A DNA stretch of 24,951 nucleotides. Source: JBKPIY01 sp046730475. Its GTDB lineage: Bacteria > Actinomycetota > Thermoleophilia > Solirubrobacterales > 70-9. The notes below the pieces were generated by a model. The model was given only the letters and a program-made list of their open reading frames with translations. It was not told the DNA's origin and did not search any database. This document shows, in pieces, positions 13,632 through 21,937 of this stretch (the stretch's first letter is position 1; every line of letters begins with the position of its first letter). The position numbers and the translations under genes are program-made. The stretch spans positions 1-24,951 of the forward strand of contig JBKPIY010000103.1 of assembly GCA_046730475.1 (NCBI GenBank). Reading direction: 5' to 3'.

Positions 13632-14986
13632 CCGCGAGCGAGACCCGGCTGCTGTTCCGCAACATCGACGAGCCCGGTCTCGCCTCGATCAAGACCTACC
13701 GGCGGCTCGGCGGCTACCAGTCGATCAAGCAGGCCTACAAGCAGATGGAGCCCGAGGAGGTACTGAGGGAGCTCGAGGACTCGGGGCTGCGGGGGCGCGG
13801 TGGCGCCGGCTTCTCGATGGGGAAGAAGGCCTCATTCCTCCCCCGCGGCTCCATGGACAAGTACCTGTGCTGCAACGCCGACGAGTCCGAGCCGGGCGCC
13901 TTCAAGGACCGCGAGCTGATGCAGAAGAACCCCCACCAGCTGATCGAGGGGATCATCATCGCCGCCCGCGCCGCCGGCGCAAACCGCTGCTTCATCTACA
14001 TCCGGGGCGAGTACGACCTCCAGGGTGACATCCTCGAGCGCGCCATCGAGGAGGCATACGAGGCGGGCTTCCTCGGCAACGACGTGCTCGGCACCGGCGA
14101 GCGGGTCGAGCTGGTCGTCCATCGCGGGGCCGGCGCCTACATCTGCGGCGAGGAGACCGCCCTGCTCGACTCGCTCGAGGGCAAGCGCGGGAATCCCCGG
14201 CTGAAACCACCCTTCCCGGCGGTCCAGGGCCTCTACGACGGGCCCACCCTGATCAACAACGTCGAGACCCTGTCTAACGTTCCCCACATCGTCGCCTCGG
14301 GCGCAGGCTGGTTCAAGGGCTTCGGCACCGAGCAGTCGCCGGGCACGAAGGTGGTCTCGGTCTCCGGTCACGTCCGGCGACCCGGGAACTACGAGGTCGA
14401 GCTCGGGATCCAGACCCGCGCGATAATCGAAGGGCTGGCGGGCGGCGCGCTCGAGGGCCACGAGCTCAAGTGCTTCTTTCCCGGCGGCTCCTCGTCGCCG
14501 GTCCTTACGGCCGAGGAGGGCCTCGACCTGCCCTACAGCTTCGAGGCGATGCAGGCCGCGGGGTCGATGCTGGGCTCGGGGTCGATCATCGTCTGCGACG
14601 ATCGCACCTCGATCGTCGAGTTGGCGCTGCGAACCGCGCGCTTCTACCACCACGAGTCCTGCGGCAAGTGCACGCCCTGCCGCGAGGGGACCAACTGGAC
14701 GGTGAAGGTGCTCGAGCGGATGCTCCGCGGCGAGGCGACCCCGGTGGACCTGGAGGTGGTCGCCTCGATCCAGGACAACATCATCGGCAACTGCCTGTGC
14801 GTGCTCGGCGACTCGATGGCGATGCCGGTCTCCTCGATGGTGAGGAAGTTCCGCTCCGAGTTCGCCGACGCGATCGAGCGGGGCGTCCCCGGCGCTCGCG
14901 CGCGGCTCGTGACCGGGCGGCCGGACATCGTCCCACCCGGGACCGAGGGCGAGCCGCTGCCGGCGAGGGCGGGCGCGGTGGCATGA
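13628..14986 (+). CDS. nuoF: NADH-quinone oxidoreductase subunit F (NADH/FMN site, cluster N3)
   Basis: This 452-aa subunit oxidises NADH through FMN and passes electrons to cluster N3. The FMN/NADH-binding glycine motifs GRGGAGF (56-62) and GAGAYICGEETAL (167-179) are present. The N3 ligands are Cys345, Cys348 and Cys351 in SCGKCTPCREG and Cys391 in LCVLGDS. The GTG start at 13628 overlaps the nuoE stop, and the stop overlaps the nuoG ATG (ATGA). Length and motifs are normal for bacterial NuoF. Confidence 0.97.
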   Translation: MTASETRLLFRNIDEPGLASIKTYRRLGGYQSIKQAYKQMEPEEVLRELEDSGLRGRGGAGFSMGKKASFLPRGSMDKYLCCNADESEPGAFKDRELMQKNPHQLIEGIIIAARAAGANRCFIYIRGEYDLQGDILERAIEEAYEAGFLGNDVLGTGERVELVVHRGAGAYICGEETALLDSLEGKRGNPRLKPPFPAVQGLYDGPTLINNVETLSNVPHIVASGAGWFKGFGTEQSPGTKVVSVSGHVRRPGNYEVELGIQTRAIIEGLAGGALEGHELKCFFPGGSSSPVLTAEEGLDLPYSFEAMQAAGSMLGSGSIIVCDDRTSIVELALRTARFYHHESCGKCTPCREGTNWTVKVLERMLRGEATPVDLEVVASIQDNIIGNCLCVLGDSMAMPVSSMVRKFRSEFADAIERGVPGARARLVTGRPDIVPPGTEGEPLPARAGAVA

Positions 14987-17433
14987 CCCGGCCGATCCGA
15001 AACGCCGTCACCCTGGTGATCGACGGCAAGGAGGTCGTCGCCCCCGAGGGGACGATGCTCCACGACGCCGCCCGGCAGGGCGACGTCGAGATCCCGGTCT
15101 TCTGCTACGAGCCGAAGCTGGGCGAGCCGGTCGGCGCGTGCCGGATGTGCCTGGTCGAGATCGAGGGGATGCCGAAGCTCCAGACCGCGTGCTCGACCCC
15201 GATCCGCGATGGAATGGTCGTCTACACCCAGACAGACCAGGTGAGGGAGGCCCAGAACGCAGTGGTCGAGTTCCTGCTCGTCAACCACCCCCTCGACTGC
15301 CCGGTCTGCGACAAGGGGGGCGAGTGCCCGCTCCAGGACATCGCGATGGGGTGGGGGCCCGGCAACAGCCGCTTTACGGACCCCAAGCGCCACTTCCAGA
15401 AGCCGCTCGAGCTGTCGCCGCTGGTGGCGATCGATCGCGAGCGCTGCATCCTCTGCTACCGCTGCGTCCGCTTCAGCCAGGAGGTGGCCGAGGACGAGCA
15501 GCTCCAGCTGCTGGAGCGCGGCGATCGGAGCTTCGTCGGCACCTTCGACGAGCGCCCCTACATCGCCCCATTCCAAGGGAACATCATCGAGCTCTGCCCC
15601 GTCGGGGCGCTCACCTCCTACACCTACCGCTTCCGCGCGCGTCCCTGGGACATCGAGGCCGCGGGCTCGATCTGCACGCTTTGTCCCTCTCAATGCAACG
15701 TCTTGTTCACCGTCCGCGACGAGCACGTTCTCCGGGTGATGGCGCGCGACAACGACGACGTCGACGACGGCTGGCTCTGCGACAAGGGGCGGTTCGGGTT
15801 CCAGATGTTCGCGTCGGAGGAGAGGATCACGGCGCCGATGGCAAGAAGCGGCGGTGGGCTGGCCGAGGTCTCCTGGGAGGAAGCGGTCTCGCGGGCGGGC
15901 GGCGGCCTGGGCGGGGCGGGCTCGGCGAGTGCCGCGCTGCTCGGCGGCGGGACCTCGAACGAGGAGGGGTGGGTGGTGCAGCGCATCATCCGGGAGGCGC
16001 TGTCGGCCCAGAGCATCGACTGCTCCGCCAACCCGGTCGACCCCGGGCTCCTGGGCCGGCTCTCGAGCCCGCCGTTGAGCGCCAAAGTCCGCGACCTGGA
16101 CTACGCGGGGGCGATCCTCGTCCTCGGCGTCGACCCGCTTCACGAGATGCCGATCCTCGACCTCCGGATCCGCAAGGCCGTGCGCCGCGGCGGCGCGCGG
16201 CTGATGGTCGCCTCCGAGCACCCCACCGCTCTGGACGGCGGCGCCGCCGAGGCCGTCCGCTACACGCCCGGCGAGGCGGCCGCGTTCGCCGGCGCCCTGG
16301 CCGCCTCGCTTCGCGGCGAGGAGGCCGGCACGGCGCCCTACGCGAAGGCGGCGAAGGCGATCGCCGAGGGGCTGGGCGAGGTGGACGACCCGGTGATCGT
16401 GTGGGGCGAGCGGCTGTGGCGGGAGCCGAGCGCGATCCCGGCCCTGCTCGACTGCGCCGAGGCGCTCGGGATGGCCGACCGGATCGGCCCGGGCCTGCTC
16501 GAGGTCCCCTCGGAGGCGAACGGCCGCGGTCTCCGCGAGGTCGGCTGCCTCCCCGGCGCCCGCCCGGGGCTGCGACAGGGGGCCGCGGGCGATCACGCCG
16601 CCGCCATCCGCGATCGCCTCGCCAGCGGCGAGCTGCGCGCGCTCCTCCTGGTCAACTCCGATCCGGTCCGCACCTACCCGGGCTCGGCCGGGTGGCGCCG
16701 GGCCCTCCAGACCTCCTTCGTGGTCTCGGTCGCCGCCTTCGAAGACGCATCCACCGCGTACGCCGACATCGTGATTCCGGCCGAGACCCACGCCGAGAAG
16801 GAGGGCACCGTCACCCACCCGGACGGCCGCCTCCAGCGCCTTCGCCCCAACGTCCCCCGCCCGAACCGGGTGCGGCCGGGCTGGGCTGCCCTCCGCGACC
16901 TCGCCGCCGCCCTTGGCCTCGATCTGAACCTCACGGACCAGCCATCGGTGCTCGGGGCGATGGCCGCCGATGTCCCGATCTACTCGGGGATCACGGACGA
17001 GGAAATCGGCGGCACGGGCGTCCGTTGGCAGGAACGCGGCGCGGGGCGCAACTGGTCCCCGCCCAGCTCGAACCTTGAAGCACCGTCGGCGGGGACCCCT
17101 CGGGGCGCGCCGGACGGCCTCCTCCTCGGGACTCGCCGCGACCTGTGGGCCGACGAGGTCACCGAGCGCAACCCGGCCCTCAGGTTCCTGGTTCCCGACC
17201 AGAAGCTGGAGCTGGCGGCCGAGGACGCGAAGGAGCTCGAGCTAGCCAACGGCGAGACGGTCACCGTGTCGGTCAACGGCACCAGCCTCGAGGCACGGGT
17301 CGCGATCCGCGAGCGGATGCGCCCGGGCGCCGCCTTCCTGACTGAGGGAACGCGAGAAGGAAATGCCAACGTCCTCGCCGACGGCACCCTCCGGCGGATC
17401 GCCGTCGCCCGGCCCGCGGAGAAGGCGTCTTGA
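14983..17433 (+). CDS. nuoG: NADH-quinone oxidoreductase subunit G (clusters N1b, N4, N5 and N7)
   Basis: This 816-aa Fe-S subunit of the NADH module starts at ATG 14983, fixed by the 4-nt ATGA overlap with nuoF. The N-terminal ferredoxin-like domain has [2Fe-2S] ligands Cys41, Cys53, Cys56 and Cys70. His102, Cys106, Cys109 and Cys115 hold the His-ligated N5 cluster. Cys155, Cys158, Cys161 and Cys205 hold the N4 cluster. A further CxxCxxxCx27C set (Cys231, 234, 238, 266) matches the off-path N7 cluster found in only some bacteria. The C-terminal ~500 residues follow the molybdopterin-oxidoreductase fold, presumably without cofactor as in other NuoG proteins. The stop overlaps the nuoH TTG (TTGA). 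Confidence 0.96.
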   Translation: MTRPIRNAVTLVIDGKEVVAPEGTMLHDAARQGDVEIPVFCYEPKLGEPVGACRMCLVEIEGMPKLQTACSTPIRDGMVVYTQTDQVREAQNAVVEFLLVNHPLDCPVCDKGGECPLQDIAMGWGPGNSRFTDPKRHFQKPLELSPLVAIDRERCILCYRCVRFSQEVAEDEQLQLLERGDRSFVGTFDERPYIAPFQGNIIELCPVGALTSYTYRFRARPWDIEAAGSICTLCPSQCNVLFTVRDEHVLRVMARDNDDVDDGWLCDKGRFGFQMFASEERITAPMARSGGGLAEVSWEEAVSRAGGGLGGAGSASAALLGGGTSNEEGWVVQRIIREALSAQSIDCSANPVDPGLLGRLSSPPLSAKVRDLDYAGAILVLGVDPLHEMPILDLRIRKAVRRGGARLMVASEHPTALDGGAAEAVRYTPGEAAAFAGALAASLRGEEAGTAPYAKAAKAIAEGLGEVDDPVIVWGERLWREPSAIPALLDCAEALGMADRIGPGLLEVPSEANGRGLREVGCLPGARPGLRQGAAGDHAAAIRDRLASGELRALLLVNSDPVRTYPGSAGWRRALQTSFVVSVAAFEDASTAYADIVIPAETHAEKEGTVTHPDGRLQRLRPNVPRPNRVRPGWAALRDLAAALGLDLNLTDQPSVLGAMAADVPIYSGITDEEIGGTGVRWQERGAGRNWSPPSSNLEAPSAGTPRGAPDGLLLGTRRDLWADEVTERNPALRFLVPDQKLELAAEDAKELELANGETVTVSVNGTSLEARVAIRERMRPGAAFLTEGTREGNANVLADGTLRRIAVARPAEKAS

Positions 17434-18431
17434 CCCTGCCGCTCGCAGACGTCGGCTTCGCCGAGGCCTCCTGGCTCCTCGTCGTGAAGTCGATCGTGAT
17501 CTTCGTCGTCCTGTTCGGGCTCCTCCCAATGCTGACCGTGCTCGAGCGGAAGCTGATCGGCCGCTTCCAGAACCGCTTCGGGCCCAACCGGGTGGGCCCG
17601 TTCGGCCTCCTGCAGCCGCTCGCCGACGTCGGCAAGCTGATCTCCAAGGAGCCCTTCCGCCCCCAGAACGCGCTTGGCTTCCTTTACGTCGTCGGCCCCG
17701 CGCTGGTCGTCCTCTCCGGGGTGCTGGCGCTCGCGATCATTCCCTTCGGCAACGTCCAGGACGGGATCGGCCTCTACGGAATCGACGTCTCGATCGGGAT
17801 CCTCTACTTCTTCGCGGTCGGCTCGATCGCCTTCTACGGGCTGCTCCTGTCGGGCTGGTCGTCGGGCTCGAAGTACAGCTTCCTCGGCGCGATGCGCTCC
17901 GCCGCGCAGCTGATCAGCTACGAGGTGGCGATGGGCCTGTCGCTCCTCGGGGTGATCCTGATGGCCGGCTCGCTGTCGCTGGTGTCGATCGTCGAGGCCC
18001 AGGACGGCATCTGGTACATCGTCCCCCAGCTCGTCGGCTTCCTCACCTTCATGGTGGCCGGCTTCGCCGAGACGAGCCGCGCCCCGTTCGATCTCCCCGA
18101 GGCCGACGCCGAGCTGGTCCAGGGGTTCATGACTGAGTACGGCGGGATGCGCTTCGGGTCGTTTCTGCTCGCCGAGTACATGGAGATCACCGTCGTCTCG
18201 GCGATCGGGGCGGCGATGTTCCTCGGAGGGTTCATGGGGCCGGGGCCGGGGTGGCTCGACCCGATCTGGATGCTGCTGAAGACGCTCGCCCTCGTCTGCC
18301 TGTTCATCTGGGTGCGCGCCACCCTGCCGCGGATCCGCTACGACCAGCTGATGAGCCTCGGTTGGAAGGTGCTCCTGCCGCTGGCCACCCTGAACGTGCT
18401 CGTGACGGCGGTGGTCGTGACCGTGTCGTGA
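17430..18431 (+). CDS. nuoH: NADH-quinone oxidoreductase subunit H
   Basis: This 333-aa membrane subunit has about eight helices and forms the quinone-access chamber and the start of the proton-transfer path. Conserved regions are VLERKLIGR (37-45), GPNRVGPFGLLQPLADVGKL (51-70), and the long cytoplasmic loop from ETSRAPFDLPEADAELVQGF to TEYGGMRF (214-242), rich in acidic residues that contact NuoB/D. The TTG start at 17430 overlaps the nuoG stop, which together with the family N-terminus decides it. The stop overlaps the nuoI ATG by one base. Confidence 0.96.
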   Translation: MTLPLADVGFAEASWLLVVKSIVIFVVLFGLLPMLTVLERKLIGRFQNRFGPNRVGPFGLLQPLADVGKLISKEPFRPQNALGFLYVVGPALVVLSGVLALAIIPFGNVQDGIGLYGIDVSIGILYFFAVGSIAFYGLLLSGWSSGSKYSFLGAMRSAAQLISYEVAMGLSLLGVILMAGSLSLVSIVEAQDGIWYIVPQLVGFLTFMVAGFAETSRAPFDLPEADAELVQGFMTEYGGMRFGSFLLAEYMEITVVSAIGAAMFLGGFMGPGPGWLDPIWMLLKTLALVCLFIWVRATLPRIRYDQLMSLGWKVLLPLATLNVLVTAVVVTVS

Positions 18432-19042
18432 TGGACGAATCCAAGGCCAACGGAAACGCGCCCCAGCCCGGCGGGCCCGGAAGGGAAGCTGAGGAGCCGC
18501 CGGTTGATGCCGGCTATCTCGAGTCAACCGATGTGATCGCGGTTCAGCGCGGGCCCGAGCCGGGCGGGGTGGGGGGCGGCTACCGCGCCTTCCGCGAGAC
18601 CCTGCGGGGCCTGCGGACAACCTTCAGCCGGATCCTCGAGGGAACGGTGACGATCCAGTACCCGGAGGAGAAGACTCCGGTCTACCCGCGCTTTCGCGGC
18701 CGCCACAAGCTCCACCGGTTCGAGGACACGGGCCTGGAGAAATGCGTCGGCTGCTCGCTCTGCGCGGCGGCCTGCCCCGCCGACTGCATCCGGGTGGTGT
18801 CGGCCGAGAACGACCCCGCCAACCGCGTCTCCGCCGGCGAGCGCTACGCCGAGGTCTACGAGATCAACCTCAGCCGCTGCATCTTCTGCGGCTACTGCGA
18901 GGTCGCCTGCCCGTTCGACGCGATCACGATGGGCCACGAGTATGAGCTGTCGGACTACAACCGCTCCGATCTGATCTTCACCAAGGAGATGCTGCTGGCA
19001 GAACCGATCGAGCGCGTGCCGCTGCGCCGGGAGGGCGAGTGA
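18431..19042 (+). CDS. nuoI: NADH-quinone oxidoreductase subunit I (clusters N6a/N6b)
   Basis: This 203-aa ferredoxin-type subunit carries two [4Fe-4S] clusters that lead electrons to N2. Ligands are Cys105, 108, 111 and 115 in CVGCSLCAAACP and Cys150, 153, 156 and 160 in CIFCGYCEVACP. An amphipathic stretch near residues 50-75 (YRAFRETLRGLRTTFSRIL) should lie on the membrane. The first ~45 residues are a hydrophilic, Gly/Pro-rich extension. ATG 18431 overlaps the nuoH stop (TGATG); a GTG one codon upstream is possible. The stop overlaps the nuoJ GTG by 4 nt. Confidence 0.96.
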   Translation: MDESKANGNAPQPGGPGREAEEPPVDAGYLESTDVIAVQRGPEPGGVGGGYRAFRETLRGLRTTFSRILEGTVTIQYPEEKTPVYPRFRGRHKLHRFEDTGLEKCVGCSLCAAACPADCIRVVSAENDPANRVSAGERYAEVYEINLSRCIFCGYCEVACPFDAITMGHEYELSDYNRSDLIFTKEMLLAEPIERVPLRREGE

Positions 19043-19611
19043 CGCAGGTCTGCTTCTTCCTCGGGGCGATCGGGGCACTCGGCGGCGCGATCGCGGTGGT
19101 CGGGCTCCGCAACCCGTTCTACAGCGTCCTCGCGCTGATCGTCCATCTGGTGGCGCTGGCGGGCCTGTTCCTGCTGCTGCTCGGGCAATTCCTCGCCGCC
19201 GCCCAGGTGGTCGTCTACGCGGGTGCGGTGATGGTTCTCTACGTGTTCGTCGCTGCCTACGTCGGCGGTGTGGAGGAGCCGCTGTGGGAGCCGATACCCG
19301 GCCAGCGCTTCATCGCCCCGGTGCTCGGCGGCGCCCTCTTCGTCGAGGTCGGGATCGCGATCCTCGGCTCGGGGCTGAACGCCGTCAACACCGAGGGGCC
19401 GACCGTCCCGCTCGGGTTCGGCTCGCCCTCGGCGGTTGGGCGGCTGCTGCTCGAGCGCTTCCTGATCGCCTTCGAGGCCGCCTCGCTGCTCCTCCTGGTC
19501 GCCGCCGTCGGCGCGGTGGTGCTGGCGGCGAGACGCCGCGACCGCCCGGACCAGGGGACGAGCCCGGCTGCAGAGGCGACCGGCGAAGCCTCGCCCGGGG
19601 GGGCCCACTGA
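19039..19611 (+). CDS. nuoJ: NADH-quinone oxidoreductase subunit J
   Basis: This 190-aa membrane subunit has five predicted helices, including the conserved third-helix region VVYAGAVMVLYVFVAAYVGG that takes part in conformational coupling of the proton pump. The C-terminal ~20 residues after the last helix are hydrophilic. GTG 19039 overlaps the nuoI stop as GTGA; its TGA shares one base with the nuoK ATG. Size and topology are usual. Confidence 0.94.
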   Translation: MTQVCFFLGAIGALGGAIAVVGLRNPFYSVLALIVHLVALAGLFLLLLGQFLAAAQVVVYAGAVMVLYVFVAAYVGGVEEPLWEPIPGQRFIAPVLGGALFVEVGIAILGSGLNAVNTEGPTVPLGFGSPSAVGRLLLERFLIAFEAASLLLLVAAVGAVVLAARRRDRPDQGTSPAAEATGEASPGGAH

Positions 19612-19910
19612 TGGACACCTCCTGGTACCTGGTCCTCTCCGCCCTGCTGTTCGCGATCGGCGCGGGCGGCGTGCTCCTGCGCCGAAGCCCCCTGGTGATC
19701 CTCCTCTGCCTCGAGCTGATGCTGAACGCCGGCAACCTCGCCCTGCTCGCCTTCTCGCGCGGGTCGGGCAATCAGGAGGGCCAGGTGTTCGCGCTGATCG
19801 TGATGGTGGTGGCCGCCTGCGAGGTGGTGGTCGGCCTCGGCCTGATCGTCGCCGCCTACCGTCGGAAGCTGCCGCTCAACGTCGACGACTTCCGAACCCT
19901 GCGGGGCTAG
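19611..19910 (+). CDS. nuoK: NADH-quinone oxidoreductase subunit K
   Basis: This 99-aa subunit with three transmembrane helices is homologous to Mrp antiporter subunit C. The two membrane-embedded glutamates important for proton transfer are present: Glu35 in LLCLELMLNA and Glu71 in AACEVVVG. ATG 19611 overlaps the nuoJ stop (TGATG). It ends with TAG three bases before the nuoL GTG. Length is normal. Confidence 0.95.
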   Translation: MDTSWYLVLSALLFAIGAGGVLLRRSPLVILLCLELMLNAGNLALLAFSRGSGNQEGQVFALIVMVVAACEVVVGLGLIVAAYRRKLPLNVDDFRTLRG

Positions 19911-19913
19911 GGC

Positions 19914-21923
19914 GTGGACGCGACCACCTTCGGCTGGCTCGTCCTCGCCTTCCCGCTCGCGGGGAGCGTCCTGATCGGGTTCGGCTTCCGGGTCCTTCCC
20001 GGCCGGAGCGCAGGCTGGATCGGAACGGTGGCGGTCGGCCTCTCGTTCGCCGCCTCGATCGCGATGCTGGCGAACCTCCAGAGCCTCGACCCCTCCGCCC
20101 GGCACCTGACCGACTCGCTCTACGACTACGCCGTCGCCGGCGGCGGCCCCGCCGTCCAGCTCTCGATCTTCGTCGACCCGCTGTCGGTGTTCATGTGCCT
20201 GGTGGTGTCTGGGGTCTCGGCCCTGATCCACCTCTACTCGGTCACCTACCTGAGCTCGGACCGCGGCTACAACCGCTTCTTCAGCTACCTCAACTTCTTC
20301 GTCTTCTCGATGCTGCTCCTGGTCCTCGGCGGCAATCTGGTGGTTCTGATCGTCGGGTGGGCGTTCGTCGGCTTCGCCTCTTACGCGCTGATCAGCTTCT
20401 GGTACCGCCGCACCACCGCGGTCCAGGCGGGGATGAAGGCGTTCGTGATCAACGTGGTCGGTGACGTCGGCCTGATGATCGCCGCCTTCTTCATCTTCCG
20501 CGACCTCCACACCCTCGACCTCCGGGGGATCTTCACCGCGGCGGACCAGACCTTCCACACCAACCAGGGGGTGGTGGTGGCGATCGGGATCCTGCTCCTT
20601 GTCGGCGCCTTCGCGAAGTCCGCCCAGATCCCGCTCCACACCTGGCTCCCCGACGCGATGGAGGGGCCGACCCCGGTCTCGGCCCTGATCCACGCGGCGA
20701 CGATGGTGACCGCCGGGGTGTATCTGATCGCCCGCTTTCATCCGATCTTCGAGCTGGCGCCGACCGCCGCCGATATCTCGGCCTTCATCGGCCTTCTCAC
20801 CCTGCTGTTCGCCGGCACCGTCGCCCTCGCGGTCACCGACCTGAAGCGGATCATCGCCTACTCGACGATCAGCCAGATCGGCTACATGGTGGTTGGGGTG
20901 TCGATCGGCGCCTACACCGCCGGCCTCTTCCACCTGCTCACCCACGCCTTCTTCAAGGCGCTCCTGTTCATGGCCGCCGGCTCGGTGATCGGGGCGATGG
21001 CCGGGCGCCAGGAGATCGATCGGATGAGCGGCTTCCGGCGCGCCCTCCCGTTCACCTCGGCCCTCCTCGTGGTCGGCGCCCTCGCCCTGGCCGCGTTTCC
21101 CGCGACCTCGGGGTTCTTCTCGAAGGACGAGATCCTCGCCTTCGCCGCGGCCCGGGGCGGCTTCTACTGGGTCTTCGTCGTCGGCGGGTACCTCGGAGCC
21201 TTCCTGACCGCGATCTACTCCTTCCGGATCGCCTTCCGGGTGGTCGCGGGCGAGCCCTGTCCCGAGGCTCGCGAGCTCGAGGGAGGCCACCTCCATCACG
21301 AGGAGCCCTTCAACCCGGTGACCGGAGAGAGCGAGGACACCGACGTCGGCTTCCCCGGACCCTCGCACTGGATCGCCGAGCGCGAGTGGCCGATGAAGAT
21401 CGCGATGTCGGTGCTCGGGCTCGGGGCGCTGTTCGTCGGCTACATCCAGGTCCCCGGCGTCGACCACGTGCTCTCCACTTTCCTCGCCCCCAGCTTCGAC
21501 AACTCGAGGCTCGCGACCACGATCGAGCCCAGCGTCAGCGCCCAGTGGATCGGGCTCGCGGTGGGCGCCGTGGTCTCGATCGCCGGGATCGCTGTCGCCT
21601 ACCTCGTCTGGGTGCGACGGCCGGGGACCTCGGCGGCGCTCGCGCGCCGGTTCGCCGCCGTCCACGCCTTCCTGCTCAACAAGTGGTACTTCGACGAGCT
21701 GATCGACGCGGTGGTGGTGCGGCCCGCCCTCGCCACCGGGGGGTTCGCCAACTCGGTGATCGAGCGGGTCGTGATCCAGGGCTTCGGCGGCGGCACCGCG
21801 GGGTTCGTCCGCGGCGCCGGGGCGGTGGTCCGCGGGGCCCAGTCCGGCTATCTGCGCTCCTATGCCCTCCTGCTGGTGACCGGCTTCGCCGGCCTCGCCC
21901 TCTACTTCCTGCTCCAGTCATGA
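19914..21923 (+). CDS. nuoL: NADH-quinone oxidoreductase subunit L (antiporter-like)
   Basis: This 669-aa distal proton-pumping subunit has an antiporter-like core plus the C-terminal lateral helix region. The lysine helix and following loop KSAQIPLHTWLPDAMEGPTP, the histidine in SALIHAATMV, the aspartate in NVVGDVG (Asp184) and the Lys/Asp of GFFSKDEIL are all present. The glutamate normally found in helix 5 (E. coli Glu144) is Ala150 here, in VGWAFVGFASY. A hydrophilic His/Glu-rich loop near residues 455-480 separates later helices. The GTG start at 19914 stands three bases after nuoK; I see no strong Shine-Dalgarno. The stop is overlapped by a five-codon reading frame that leads to nuoM. 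Confidence 0.95.
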   Translation: MDATTFGWLVLAFPLAGSVLIGFGFRVLPGRSAGWIGTVAVGLSFAASIAMLANLQSLDPSARHLTDSLYDYAVAGGGPAVQLSIFVDPLSVFMCLVVSGVSALIHLYSVTYLSSDRGYNRFFSYLNFFVFSMLLLVLGGNLVVLIVGWAFVGFASYALISFWYRRTTAVQAGMKAFVINVVGDVGLMIAAFFIFRDLHTLDLRGIFTAADQTFHTNQGVVVAIGILLLVGAFAKSAQIPLHTWLPDAMEGPTPVSALIHAATMVTAGVYLIARFHPIFELAPTAADISAFIGLLTLLFAGTVALAVTDLKRIIAYSTISQIGYMVVGVSIGAYTAGLFHLLTHAFFKALLFMAAGSVIGAMAGRQEIDRMSGFRRALPFTSALLVVGALALAAFPATSGFFSKDEILAFAAARGGFYWVFVVGGYLGAFLTAIYSFRIAFRVVAGEPCPEARELEGGHLHHEEPFNPVTGESEDTDVGFPGPSHWIAEREWPMKIAMSVLGLGALFVGYIQVPGVDHVLSTFLAPSFDNSRLATTIEPSVSAQWIGLAVGAVVSIAGIAVAYLVWVRRPGTSAALARRFAAVHAFLLNKWYFDELIDAVVVRPALATGGFANSVIERVVIQGFGGGTAGFVRGAGAVVRGAQSGYLRSYALLLVTGFAGLALYFLLQS

Positions 21924-21937
21924 GCGGCGCGCGATGA
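21920..21937 (+). other. five-codon mini reading frame bridging nuoL and nuoM
   Basis: ATG AGC GGC GCG CGA TGA begins on the nuoL stop (ATGA at 21920-21923) and ends on the nuoM start (ATGA at 21934-21937). It therefore joins the two genes by 4-nt overlaps at both ends. It may relay terminating ribosomes across the 10-nt gap, or be chance. The encoded peptide would be MSGAR. Confidence 0.3.

Noticed and set aside
14644..16818. Long antisense open frame (about 720 codons) opposite nuoG, and similar ones opposite nuoJ-L (19257-21665) and other genes
   Set aside because: In DNA with very high third-position GC, stop codons are rare in shadow frames. The translations are Asp/Glu/Arg/His-rich without domains, and the sense strand encodes well-conserved complex I subunits.
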